Assembly: GCA_947652115.1 (NCBI GenBank)
Contig: OX393568.1
Coordinates: forward strand, 4,574,017-4,638,016
DNA from: Blastomussa wellsi
Taxonomy: Eukaryota; Cnidaria; Anthozoa; Scleractinia; Plerogyridae
DNA length: 64,000 nt
Direction: 5' to 3'
Shown: positions 1-10,129 of the stretch, piece by piece
Numbering within the stretch: the stretch's first letter is position 1
How the letters are laid out: each line of letters starts with the position of its first letter
Translations under genes and position numbers: made by a program
Notes under the pieces: model-generated
What the model was told of the DNA's origin: nothing
Seen by the model: only the letters and a program-made list of their open reading frames with translations
Database searches by the model: none

Positions 1-147
1 CTGATTTTCACTCTCCGTGGGCGATATTAAGGTTGCTATGGTAACTGATTGCTTACAACACTCCTGGTGAAACCAGACTTCTTATTTGTGCTACAGTGAG
101 CTAAGAAGACAGATGGCTGTTGATTAGAAACTTTAATGATTTTGACA

Positions 148-223
148 TGTTTGAGATTTTCGTTCCATTCTCCATTTTTAGCATATCGTTTGCAATTTAT
201 TTACCTAGCTCCGAAGGAGGCGG
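148..223 (+). CDS. Exon 1 (signal peptide) of the PAN-EGF-fibrinogen-like gene
   Basis: ATG at 148 with G at -3, followed by 25 codons of hydrophobic leader ending ..LPSSEGG, then one base and a strong donor (G|GTAAGT at 224). The leftover G joins AT of the next exon to give Asp directly before the PAN start VCREL. No competing leader was seen between here and 1651. Confidence 0.7.
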
Positions 224-3200
224 TAAGTAACGTAGATATGTAGCACGTCTGTGATAGCAGGAATTCTGGATTTCATGTTTCTCTTCTATCCAGATCGATT
301 CAAGAAGGTCTGAATGGGGACTCTGGAATCTCAATCATCAGTTAAATTTTCGACGATTTCTCAGCTATCCGTAAAAGTTTCAGCCCAACTTTCATCTATC
401 AGTAAACTAATTTTGTAAATCTCAGAGCTCAGCTATCTGTTATAAAACGCGTCTTTTAATTTATCGGCTGGCAGATGATAACTTTTCAACAATTCTTAAA
501 CCGCATTGAGACGCCTCGATCAAGTTTGAATAATTTAAGTAAAAAGAATTTTTTAAAGTTTTCGAGATGTTTGGGACAGGGAGTTAAATTGTTTTCTTGC
601 TTTTATTTTCAAAACTTTCGACGAAATTTGGCAGCAGCCGGTTTATAAACAAGCAATAAAATTAAAACTTTATGCCAATAACGTTTTTTTACATTTTAAA
701 GCAAGGCTACTGGTTATAAAATGAACGTGTTTCTCAGAATATCCCATAGCTAGCTAAGTCCCTTAATTTTACTAATATTATAAGAAAGAAAGAAGCAAAT
801 GTCACTGAAAATACTTGTTTATTCAGCTAAAAGAGAACAATTTTACAGCCCTCCGTTAAACAGTATTAACCGATTTGCTAAATTATAAACGATTAAGACT
901 GGAGAGCAAACATAACATCAGACGGTCCACCGTGAAATATTACAATCAAACGTCAAGTTTTTTTCTGTAGAGTTGATGATAACACATCCTGAGCATAAAC
1001 AATGAATTATTTATTGTGGGGCTGTTGTTTAAAGTTGGGAAGAATGCCAGTATGCTCTCAACTCAACTTGTTTAATAGCGTGCAAAACGAGCGTGCCAAA
1101 ATTTCATCGGGTTTAAAAAAGAAAATAAGATTAAATAAAGGGAAGACATTCAGGTGTTCGCCCAAAACTTAAATGATGAAAAACATAATTGGATTTTTTC
1201 TGTATATAAAGCTAAACATAATCTAACGACTAAAAACCCGTGCCGCAAGGCACAGAAACACTCAAAACATCCGTTATATGAATAATGTTAAAAAGTCTCC
1301 GCCATTGTCGATGTCATCAATATTAATTATGGAAATTAATTGTATGATGAAGCATAATCTTATTGCATTACTTTAGTTATGTTACTAGAAGTGTTTAAAA
1401 TACCTTCTGATGAGTTAGCAAGTTTCTCATTGATCTGTTTCGTTTTGACACGCTCCGCGTAAAATATAATACTGAAACTTTCGCATGTAAACAATAACAA
1501 AGGCGTGGTCGAGGGCCTTTAATACTCAGATGAAAAATGCAACTAGTTGGAACAGATAGCTAGTTTTTTTCCGAGCTTTTATCAAGGACTTCTAACTCCC
1601 TAATACGCCAATTTCCCAAATGCAATTTTAATAGAAAATTCTGTTTTCAGATGTATGCCGGGAATTGCAATACTTGCCTCCCGTTGCTGGCAATGCTCTA
1701 GTTGGTCACGTGATTATAAGGACGACAGTGAACAACGGTGATCAGTGCGAGATTAGGTGTTACGGCGAGTTCAAGTGCCTTTCTTATAACTTGGGTCCCC
1801 ATCAGGTCAATGGACGCTCATGTGAGCTCAGTAACTCAGATCACATCCGACACCCTGATGATTTGGTTCCTATGCCTGGTTACATATACAGAGGAACTGC
1901 GGTACATGACATAATGCAATAGGCCATATTCACGATAGCCGCCATGATGGTTTTCATATTGGAAAGCAAATTAGCCACGTTGTCTGCCAGGGGGCAAACA
2001 TTAAAATGATGCCGTTTCTCGGAAAATCTGTCGGTCTAAATAGTATCTGCGGTAAAGTCACGTTTGAGAGCCAAGTTATGGAATAATGATTTTATTATAA
2101 GGTTAGTTTGGAATAGTCACTCGATACCTTGCCTTGTTAACTACGCAAGCTATTTACTTTTTTATAAAGTGCCAAAACTGCGTTAATCTTAGAATAGTTA
2201 AACCTTAAAACAGAATCAAAGCAACCGCATCACAAGAAACCAGCTGAAATTTGTCAATAGGCCAATTTCGATATTTTAAAATTGAGCCTAAAACAATAGA
2301 CCTCAGCACGAGGCTCCGGGATATAAATTATAGATATAATTTGGTTTTATCAACTGGGTTGATAATGTCAATTGGCCACCGTAAAGAGATTCAAGAGCTG
2401 ACGTTTCGAGCATTAGCCCTTCGTCGGAGCGAATCGAATTCCCCGGAGCCTCGCAGTGATGTCTATTGTTTTAGGCTGAATATTAAAATATCGAAATTGG
2501 ACAATTTGGTCTTGTTTTCACCCTCACAAATCACGTGCCTAATTTGCATTACAATGAAAAGACAAACATGGCGGCGGCTATCGTGAATAAGGTCTATTTG
2601 CGTATATATGCTCGTCCGCTGGACTTTATGCCACTAAAGTAAATTGTGGCAGTAGCAGCCTCGCCATTTTCAAAAAGGAACTTAAAACATTTCTTTTTAA
2701 GAAAGCTTTTGATTTGTTGGAATAGTCCTAATGTTTAATTTTAATTTAGTTTGGAATTTTCGAATCTCATTTTTGATTTTATCATAGCATACATATCATT
2801 GCATTATTATAGCTTTTAGGGATTTTTAAATTTTTTTACTCATTATTTATTCATTAATTTTAACTTAATGTTAAGCGCTTTTGAATATTCTTTTATAGTT
2901 TTAGCGCTATACAAATTCAATTCATTCATTCATTCATTCATTGTAATTCTACACATCGCCAGAAATACGCGACATCCGCCATTTTGGAAATCGGTCAGCG
3001 GTTGTACCCTTGAGCGCACGTTGTCTCATTCAAGATGGCGGACCATCGCTCCTCGAAGCGAGTGGGTCGTTCAGTTGGATTCTACAAGGATCTCGAGACT
3101 TTAGAATTGCCAAAAGCCAGACGAGTGCGAGGAGAAGTGAATGTTCTACCACGGCGCTATAACGTGGAAAGGATCATTTCCCGCAGAGTGGTCGCAGGGG

Positions 3201-6200
3201 TACGTAAAATTATCCCTTTCTCGATGTTTTGAAATTATAGTCAAGTATCAGCCGGCTACGAATCCTCCACTGCACTGCAGCTCTATTTTTATCAAGAAAC
3301 TTGGTATTTTATTTTGAATTTTCGTGCCAAAATGGTATAAACCGCTGACCCTCCCGCCAAATCGACGAGCCATCGAGGGCTCAGTATAAGATGCCGAAAA
3401 CAGGTCCCTTTCGGGACCATTTTTGGTGATAAGGGAGCATCAAAGGGACATTTTTCATATGGAGTTCAAAGAAAAGGCCTTAAGGCGTTCCAATGGAAGT
3501 TCCCTCGAGCTGGTTCTCCAATTCTAAGTCAAGTTATGGCCGCGGAAAGATGACGAATTTTTCGTACTTTAGCGAACAATATGGCGGAATTTCATGGAAG
3601 AAATACACCAATGTTATTTCTCATCTCAAAAGTAAAGGTCGATTTATTCTGTGGGCGAAATTCATGGATTTTAGAGGTATGTATAAGCCTTCCCGAACGT
3701 GGGATCACTTGAAACTAAGTTGTGTATGTACGATTTCAATGACTTCTGGCGAGTTAGAAACTATTTCCAACCAATTCGAGTACAAAAAAATACAGTAATT
3801 GTATGGACTTGACGCGATTATGTCGGTGTACGAATTCAATTCAAAAAAGTAAAGGCCAAAATATTCGTAGCAATCCAAATATTTACCGGAGTTTGTCAGT
3901 GAAAGGTTAAATTTTTTAGTACCGCTTGAAACTAAGTACCTTGATTTTTAAAACGCGAGAAATATTTAGATTTGCGTTTTTAGCCCATACATTCTCTATA
4001 TTCCATCAAAGCCACTAGAATAACCTGAGCCTCTAATTTCGAATTCAAAATGGCGGCCATGTCGCGTATTTCTGGCGATGAGGAAAACCGACGATCTCAT
4101 ACCAGTAGAAACGTTGGTAGGGTTTCTGTAGTCGAGGAATCGAGGGGTTGACAAGAAAAGCTGATGCTCTCGTGAGAGAGAGTTACCTGGAATCACACAC
4201 GACATTGTTCGAAGAAATTAACTTAAGAATGCTAATTTCAATTTAAATATTTGCCCAAGAAAAAACTAGAACGGACATGAATAACCTTTATATCGTTATC
4301 AAATCTTTTGAAGAACACTTGCTCATCAAGTCCATGCCTAAACAATGCTACCTGCCTTTCCTTGACGCCAACAGCTTTTCAGTGCTTGTGTCCCGCGGGA
4401 TTTACCGGGAAGAACTGTCAACTGAAAGGTAGGTTTACTTTTGTGAAGTTGTACGTCTCTACAAGTCCAGGAGGAGAGGTACTTGACCCATGTTTGGGTA
4501 TAGGGGTGCCGCTGGATGAGGAGAAGCCTCCATTCGTACTTTGCCCTTGAGCCAACCCTGTCCCGTATCTTTTTATTTTTAGAACAGTGAGCTCTCACAT
4601 GATTGGCTATTACAAAAACACCCGCGAAAACCACCGTGAGGAATGCTTCTAAAAATAAAAAGATACGGGACAGGGTTGACTCAGATGGTCAGTATGGCAG
4701 ATGGAGGCTCCTTCTCATGGGCTCCTGGTGCAAGTTTGACGATATTTTTATCTTAAAAACAACTGGAGTTAGTGAGTGAGTTAGTGTTGAAATTTTAAAA
4801 TAAGTGTAGCCAGTAGAGCCATTTTCTCTTGAGAGTTAAACTGAGTCGCGTTTGATGCTTCCGTTTTATTTTACGAGGCTTTTATATTACAAGGTTTCAC
4901 TCTCTCAACTGAGAGGCGAAACCGCGAGGGGCCTGAGGGAGTTCTCTGTGCTATCGCTCAGGTCCCTCGCGGCTTTACCTATCCGCTTTCGGCTTCTGGT
5001 TTCGTGTCGATCTAGCGCGCTAACAGAATAAACCTCCAGCTACGCACGCTAAAATAAATTGGAAAGGCGATTTTGTGTCAAGAATAATCGATTGTCTCCA
5101 CAAAAGTTCGAATTTTAACACGAGAGAGGGTTACAAACTAAAACGATACATGGTTTACCGATCGAGCTGGTCCCATACTCTACGGGTACATGGTCGGTAC
5201 AAAGTGCATGTGCCAGAGAGAGGCTCCAACACTGTGAGGCACACACAGAAAAATCTGTGTAATTACTTTTCTTTGTCAATTTCTAGGAAAGAGCTGCAAA
5301 GATATAAAGACTGCATCCCCACATGCTCAAGATGGAATGTACCAGGTGCAACCGGATGGCGGGCTCAACATGCTCTGGGTCTATTGTGATATGACGTCAT
5401 TTGGAGGGGGATGGACAATGTGTTACTCAACCGACAACCTTGTGAGTCCTAAAACGGAAGTGACGTATGACGAGAATCTGCAATATGGAACAAATGGTTA
5501 CAGAACTGACTGCAACAACATTCAGGTAAGGATTTTGATCCCACGTTTCCCCGGATCTGATTAGAATCCTTCTCATAAGTTTACATAACTGGATGCAACT
5601 TCGGGTAGAGTATCACTGAGAGGGCATCTAACTTGAGGGAGGTTATAAATGTATGCGTAGGTTAAATGTTCTTTAATTTGTTCAAGGAGAATTACTGAAA
5701 AGAGTACACTTGGTACAGAATACCTCACCGCCCCAACATGGATTTTGGACTGGGTTCCGTGGGGGTGTACGCTTTCACCCTCGGCTTTCACTAGCTGACA
5801 CGTTAGTTTTGGTCGTTTTCTCAACAAAAACCTAGGGCTTCCAGCAAAACCCCAAAAAATCCCTGGCCCAAAAATTAACCCCCAAAAAAATCCCATGCCG
5901 ATTTTGTGGCCCTTAAAAGTTTCAGAAAGGGGTAATGCTATAACACAAAGAAAAACATTGGAAATTGAACACTCCTGTTTGTTTATTCATCATACCATCT
6001 GAATATATCCTTTCCCTCATCTGGCAGGGGTAATGCTATAACACAAAGAAAAACATTGGAAATTGAACACTCCTGTTTGTTTATTCATCATACCATCTGA
6101 ATATATCCTTTCCCTCATCTGGCAGTCATTTTAACAAGCTAGAGCGGGTGCTAGAGACACCCAAAAAAATCAAGCTACCCAAAAAAATACTTGCCAAATT

Positions 6201-6739
6201 TTCGTACCCAAAAAATCCCGGATTCGAAAATTTCAAACCTAAGAAAATCCTTCGATCATCCCCGTCACTTGAAATCCCGAGTACCCCCCTGGGGCTCTAA
6301 GCAACGGAAGTATTTTCCCTTCTATGCTGAAATTCCTATTTAGAGTTGACTTGGTTGTTTTCCTTTGTTGTAGTTTCGGGAAATTCTTTTTGTTGACGAA
6401 TCAACAGGCGATAAAGCCTTCTTTACATATAAACTCAGTTCCACTCTTGTAGCCGCTGGGAATTATAGAACACAATTGCCAGGACTGTGGGTTGGAGGAG
6501 GCGTAGCAGATACAAGTTATGAATATCAGCTGCTCATCTGTGATACAGGCTTCTACTCTGGCTTCTTCATATCCGGATATACCAATTGTTACAAAAGATG
6601 CCACCATTGGTGCGGTGACGTATCCTCTCCGTACTTCCGGTCAGAATCTACGAACACGGGAGGCTTCGGAGGCGTCGCCTTCAATGCCAACGGCCATCGC
6701 CCGCTAAGCAGGCGACTGATCAGCGTAGGGTTAAGATGA
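148..6739 (+). CDS. Secreted PAN/apple + EGF + fibrinogen-like protein (USOMP5-like family), five exons
   Basis: Spliced CDS join(148..223, 1651..1901, 4314..4428, 5287..5525, 6374..6739), 1047 nt, 348 aa. All introns are GT-AG and phases match (1,0,1,0). Order: hydrophobic signal peptide (residues 1 to about 20, MFEIFVPFSIFSISFAIYL), PAN/apple domain (27-109; Cys in VCREL, QCEIRC, EFKC, SCEL), six-Cys EGF module (110-147), fibrinogen-like region (148-348) opening with CKDIK..DGMYQVQP and GGGWTMCY. The fibrinogen part ends in a Cys-rich stretch (TNCYKRCHHWCGD) instead of the usual vertebrate C-terminal calcium/binding pocket. PAN-EGF-fibrinogen proteins of this size are abundant in corals, and relatives are listed as uncharacterized skeletal organic matrix protein 5-like; that assignment is from memory. 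Expected to be secreted, with protein or carbohydrate binding in the extracellular matrix or mucus. The first exon is the least certain, but its phase-1 G completes the Asp before VCREL. Confidence 0.85.
224..1650 (+). other. Intron 1 of the PAN gene; older dispersed repeat inside
   Basis: This non-coding intron is AT-rich. Bases about 1298-1525 are a diverged copy of a repeat seen again at about 17680-17855 in the same orientation (shared blocks: tcttattgcatt, ttatgttactagaa, tagcaagtttctca, catgtaaaca). No other gene signal was seen. Confidence 0.6.
1651..1901 (+). CDS. Exon 2: PAN/apple domain
   Basis: Acceptor ctgttttcag|AT at 1650/1651 and donor GCG|GTACAT at 1902. It encodes one complete PAN/apple module with the conserved Cys set and the coral-typical ending CELSNSDHIRHPDDLVP..GYIYRGT. 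It ends in phase 0 and abuts the EGF exon in frame. Confidence 0.85.
2251..2510. mobile_element. Foldback MITE-like element with a nested Penelope-like tail
   Basis: Left arm 2262-2302 and right arm 2461-2500 are inverted copies of about 40 bp (ccaatttcgatatttta...cctaaaacaatagac). Between them lies a separate dispersed repeat at 2336-2437, so one repeat has inserted into another. A shorter relative of the outer arms is the foldback at 11871-12036. Confidence 0.7.
2336..2437 (-). mobile_element. Penelope-like retroelement tail, copy A, with hammerhead-like motif
   Basis: This is one of four copies of the same sequence in the window (the others are 20791-20918, 23971-24110 and 60194-60512). 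On the - strand it reads as the peptide-like string SDEG.TLETSALESLYGGQ.TLSTQLIKPN, which I associate with Penelope-like element 3' regions. The - strand at 2388-2435 can fold like a type I hammerhead (see findings). No reverse transcriptase is attached. Confidence 0.6.
2954..4080. mobile_element. TIR-bounded 1.1-kb segment in intron 2 of the PAN gene
   Basis: The ends are inverted: 22 identical bp starting CATCGCCAGAAATACGCG, then a 2-nt indel, then CCGCCATTTTG on both sides. No clear target-site duplication was seen. The segment carries the possible chromodomain first exon at 3035-3198. It could be a non-autonomous DNA element that picked up a gene 5' end, or an ordinary inverted duplication of a promoter region. 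Confidence 0.5.
3035..3198 (+). pseudogene. Possible first coding exon of a chromodomain protein (captured fragment or orphan exon)
   Basis: ATG at 3035 in a good context (caagATGGCG) opens a basic N-terminus (MADHRSSKRVGRS...) that runs into YNVERIISRRVVAG. This resembles the start of a chromodomain (Y-x-V-E-x-I-hydrophobic-x-x-R), and an in-frame donor-like GGG|GTACGT follows. The rest of the domain (EYLVKW-type strand) is not found downstream on this strand before the next PAN-gene exon. Because it lies between inverted repeats inside another gene's intron, I treat it as a captured or decayed fragment. The match is short, so the family call is weak. Confidence 0.3.
4314..4428 (+). CDS. Exon 3: EGF-like module
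   Basis: Acceptor AG at 4312-4313, donor GT at 4429. It encodes NTCSSSPCLNNATC...FQCLCPAGFTGKNC, a complete EGF module with six cysteines in the normal spacing. There is no Asp/Asn calcium-binding consensus at its start. Confidence 0.85.
4553..4678. mobile_element. Near-perfect foldback MITE, 126 bp
   Basis: Arms 4553-4584 and 4647-4678 are 32 bp and exactly inverted (caaccctgtcccgtatct...). The outer flanks continue the symmetry with mismatches. It lies in intron 3 of the PAN-fibrinogen gene. Confidence 0.8.
4895..5035. repeat. Dispersed repeat, related to 57880-58045
   Basis: The segment has the words gaggggcctgag, ccctcgc, cggcttc.ggtttcg and gataaac-type ends. They recur in the same order around 57880-58045 (cctgagttagagcg, cccctcgctgcttcgcctctcag, cggcttccggtttcgcgg). 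It is likely a MITE family; its ends were not defined. Confidence 0.4.
5287..5525 (+). CDS. Exon 4: first half of fibrinogen-like domain
   Basis: Acceptor ttctag at 5286, donor CAG|GTAAGG at 5526. It encodes GKSCKDIKTASPHAQDGMY..., the classic start of a fibrinogen C-terminal-like domain, followed by LWVYCDM and GGGWTMCYSTDN. Confidence 0.85.
5929..6124 (+). repeat. Perfect 98-bp tandem duplication
   Basis: Two adjacent copies (5929-6026 and 6027-6124), starting ggggtaatgctataacac and ending ccctcatctggca, look identical by eye. The lack of divergence suggests a very recent duplication. It lies in intron 4 of the PAN gene, within a low-complexity tract of cccaaaaaaat motifs (about 5840-6260). 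Confidence 0.85.
6374..6739 (+). CDS. Exon 5: C-terminal half of fibrinogen-like domain and stop
   Basis: Acceptor tttgttgtag at 6373. The 121-codon terminal exon begins FREILFVDES and ends LISVGLR followed by TGA. It contains the lineage-specific Cys-rich stretch CYKRCHHWCGD in place of the canonical fibrinogen pocket. Confidence 0.85.
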   Translation, partial: FREILFVDESTGDKAFFTYKLSSTLVAAGNYRTQLPGLWVGGGVADTSYEYQLLICDTGFYSGFFISGYTNCYKRCHHWCGDVSSPYFRSESTNTGGFGGVAFNANGHRPLSRRLISVGLR

Positions 6740-9606
6740 ATGAAAATGATGGTCTAAACTTAAGGACACGTTGTAAGTAACATGCCCCAGCTCTAGATGA
6801 ACATCCGTCAGTCAATATTCACGGTTAACAGTTCAGGTTACCCTCTGACGTTATAGATTTTACAATGTTTCCCGCTTATCCACTCAAAAAGACTTTATAC
6901 TAGTGATCATTGTGAGTAAGCGGAATGCTACCGAGAGACTGATGCAAAAAACAGTGCCGATAAGCTCATAAAAGCACATTGCCTTCATCGTGATACGTCA
7001 CGAAAACGTTCGCTCCCACAACTCAAAAGCCTCAGCCCAGGCTGTCAGCTTCTCAGATCAACGCACGGATCGTAGAACAAAACAGACCTTATGCTATGCG
7101 CAACAATGCTGCCCTTGATACCGTGGACGAGATGCAGAAAGAGATACAGTCAGTCTCAGAATGGCTGTACGCGTAACCTCGGCAGCAATAATAATTAATT
7201 TTATGAAAAGACTAAGGTAACTAAAGAGGGTACAATTGGAATTAAGGTTTTATTGCCACTAAAATTCAAATTATTCGAAACAATTGAGGTTCTAAATCAT
7301 AAAGACAAGAAGTAAGTTGGTTATTAATCACGTTTGCTCAGGACCATATTTGCGGATTTTGAAAATGCAACGGATCAAGGATTTTCTGATAATTTTACCT
7401 CAAATCCTGAACTCATGAAGTTTAGATAGTGGATGCTAAACGAAGTTCTGAGCAAGCGTCTTTGGTCGGTCTAGGTGGGCGGTTTTGTCCATTTTTTCTA
7501 TTTTGTTTTAGAACATCGGGCCAGCACCAGGAGAGAGTTGAGATACATTAAAATGACTGAAAAACGACGCGCAGCTGCAACAACAAAACCAACAACTCAA
7601 ACAACAACACTTCTTTATTCCCTCACAACAGTGAGAGACTGGGACCACCACCAGTTGTCTGTCTTAGAGGTGTTCGTATTTATGGTGTCTGTTAAGAGAG
7701 AGTTGCCTGTATGCCCTCCTACAAATGAATTATAAGCAACATTCGCCACACCTTCAGCTAATCTGACGCCAGGTTTTTTTTACAAGCATGTGCAATGTCC
7801 GCTCAACTTTTATTTTTTGGAAATAGCTTCTAATTTTTCGCTTAAGGTGCAGGCTAAGGATTCTGTTGATAGCGTCGCATTTTGTCTTCCAGCCGTGGTC
7901 ATAAGCCTTTTTTTCGTTTTGGCGAAGGTCGACTTTGCTAGTGAATATTTTTTTAGCTTTAAAAAAGTGTCATAAACAAGTTGCAATTTTGATACCCCTA
8001 ATTGTAGAATGACTTTTGATTGGTCAAATTTCAGGTGGATTTTCTTTCTTTTGCAAATTCATTACAATCATTATGTCGAATTTATTTATACTAGTTTGGT
8101 TTCTTTATATATTACAATCTACCTGTTTTTAAATCAAGTTTTGATTACCGGTAGTCTACTGGCACAATGCTCGCTATCTCAAACACAGGTTTCTCAAGCT
8201 CTAAATTCGACTCAGCATACCTGGTGTATGGGACAGCTTGTGTATATGGAGAATTGTATGGGAAAGTCACCGATTGTAAGAAAAATTGTGTATATAACTA
8301 TCTTACCTCAAATGTGTTGCGTACTTGTCTCTTGTGCCGATTGGCTTCAAAACTTCTGCCGATAATCGGCACAAGAGGCAAGTACGCGGCGACACATTTG
8401 AGATAGGAAAACTTTATTTCAGATTAGTTAGTTATTCATACAATTTTTTTTACGACCGGTGACTTTCCCATACAATTCTCTATAAACACAAGCTGACCCA
8501 TACACCACGTATGCAGAGTCGAATTTTGAGCTCGGGGAGCCTGTGTCGACTCAAACAGCTAAACTCACTGGCCACTGGCCTGAAAATTCTCCAAAGAATG
8601 AATCGAGTATTAAGTATTGGCAGGTATTAACTACTGTCTGCTCATAGCCAAATATTGCATCTTCTGCCCAAGCCCAGGCTCAGGTAATATGATTTTGATT
8701 TTCAAAGTTTTCTTCTGCTTATTCAATCCAAACTTGAAATTCTCAAAGAGATTGCGACTGCAAATTAAAAAGGCCTTTCCTAAAATTATCACAAATGGGC
8801 CGTGCATAATCTCCCTTTAAAGTAACTGTAGACCTTTCCATTTTGCAATAATAAAGTAATGTATTGTTAGGAACCTCATGCTTTGCATACTTTTTTTATC
8901 AAGTAACGAATCGAAATGTCCTAGCTTTTCCAACGTGTTGGCTTTGTAGTATGTATGTGTGTGTGCCTGCCTGAACATTTGGGTGACAAAAAATAGACAA
9001 AGTTAATCGATATTGTTTCCATTTTGGGATTGATGTGCCCAAACCTTACTATAACTAGAACCGTATCTAGGTCAATAATGGAAAACGTTATTTTAATGAT
9101 CTTAACGGCTTTTCCTAACTACACAAATTTATGTCGGTTTTCTTTTACCTACCCACTTGGAGCACATCGGTCGACAACTTTCTAAATGCACAAATTTATG
9201 TCGGTTTTCTTTTACCTACACACCTGGAGTACATCGGTCGAAAACAAAATGATTAGTGATATAATTTCAGTTACAAAGTTTCGTTTACGAATGATCAATT
9301 ATGTAAAAACTAGTAATAGATGTTTGTGATATCACGAGCAGCCTTTTGAAAGCAGCATTTTGCTTTACTTAATACGTGCGTAATGCGGTTATCTACACCC
9401 TACTTGTTTAAGTGGTTTTAAAAAGCCTTTTGTTTCTACAATTTTATGGATAAAAACTGTTGCTGTTAAAAATTAATTCGTGAGTTTTTGGAAAGTATGA
9501 TTTTTGGAAAAAGGTGACTTCAGGATTTCAAATAGTAATCGTTTACAAAGTCTTTGGTTGCCGTGGATTACCTACGTTTTGTGCTTAACTGAAGAAGTAT
9601 ACAAAT
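6740..9606. other. Intergenic stretch between PAN gene and CYSTM-like gene
   Basis: No gene recognised. About 7000-7190 holds a 60-codon open frame (..QINARIVEQNRPYAMRNN..) without a start or family match. A foldback element sits at 8183-8546, and a diverged tandem pair (about 9123-9180 and 9190-9246, acaaatttatgtcggttttc...) lies further on. The 3' UTR of the PAN gene should occupy the first part, but no clear AATAAA was seen close to the stop. Confidence 0.5.
8183..8546. mobile_element. Long-arm foldback element, 364 bp
   Basis: The left arm (about 8183-8350) and right arm (about 8360-8546) are diverged inverted copies over most of their length. Shared words include aattcgactc, gtgtatggg.cagcttgtgt, gagaattgtatgggaaagtcaccg and ctcttgtgccgatt. 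It encodes nothing. Confidence 0.75.
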
Positions 9607-9612
9607 TTTATT
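9607..9612 (-). terminator. Candidate polyadenylation signal of the CYSTM-like gene
   Basis: TTTATT on the + strand reads AATAAA on the gene strand, about 240 nt downstream of the stop codon. Only the hexamer supports it. Confidence 0.4.
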
Positions 9613-9853
9613 ATATCATTGATTATAAAATAAATATGCAAAATTTGTAATGTGTTTACTTTCTCTTGTTTTTAAACTCAGCAATGGTCGTAAAAATGTT
9701 TTGCGCAAGCATGCGGTTCGCTAAAAATTCTCAAGACTTTTAGCATCGCACAAAATATTCAAAGATTGTTATTGCACTAATTCAACCTCTTGCATGAAGT
9801 AAAACGCTAAGATCCTGTTCTTTTTGCGTGTTCTGCCTGGATACATCAGTAAA

Positions 9854-10129
9854 TCAACAATGCCATGTTGGAAATGGCGGCAACAACCAACAGCACAAGC
9901 AAGCTGCGCATAGGGCTGCAAGCAAGCCGTCATCTCTCTGGCGAAAACTCGGCTGATCATCGTAAATGAAGACTGTCGTTTGTGGTGCTACCATCGGGTA
10001 CGGTTGGTAAGGCTGATTTGCATACACATCTGTGTTAGGCGAAGGAAACTCTCTTTGAAAAGAAGTTCCGGTGTTGGTGGCTGGGTAGTAGTGCGGTGGC
10101 TGAAATGATGGCTGTTGGTAGTAGCTCAT
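9854..10129 (-). CDS. Small CYSTM-like Cys-rich tail-anchored protein (91 aa)
   Basis: Start ATG at 10127-10129 (context aaaATGAG); a longer in-frame start at 10180 adds 17 residues and lacks the family look. The protein is Pro/Tyr/Gln-rich (MSYYQQPSFQPPHYYP..., QPYQPYPMV) and ends in a short hydrophobic Cys-rich segment GLLAALCAACLCCWLLPPF. That is the layout of cysteine-rich transmembrane (CYSTM) proteins, which are small stress-related membrane-associated proteins of eukaryotes with palmitoylatable cysteines. A possible AATAAA on this strand lies at 9607-9612. The extreme C-terminus (PTWHC) differs from typical members, so a further exon or divergence is possible. Confidence 0.6.
   Translation of the reverse strand: MSYYQQPSFQPPHYYPATNTGTSFQREFPSPNTDVYANQPYQPYPMVAPQTTVFIYDDQPSFRQRDDGLLAALCAACLCCWLLPPFPTWHC

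Noticed and set aside
7000..7190. 60-codon open stretch (QINARIVEQNRPYAMRNN...) ending in TAA
   Set aside because: A stop lies just upstream, there is no acceptor or start, and two other frames are also open there. It could be a gene relic but is not supportable.
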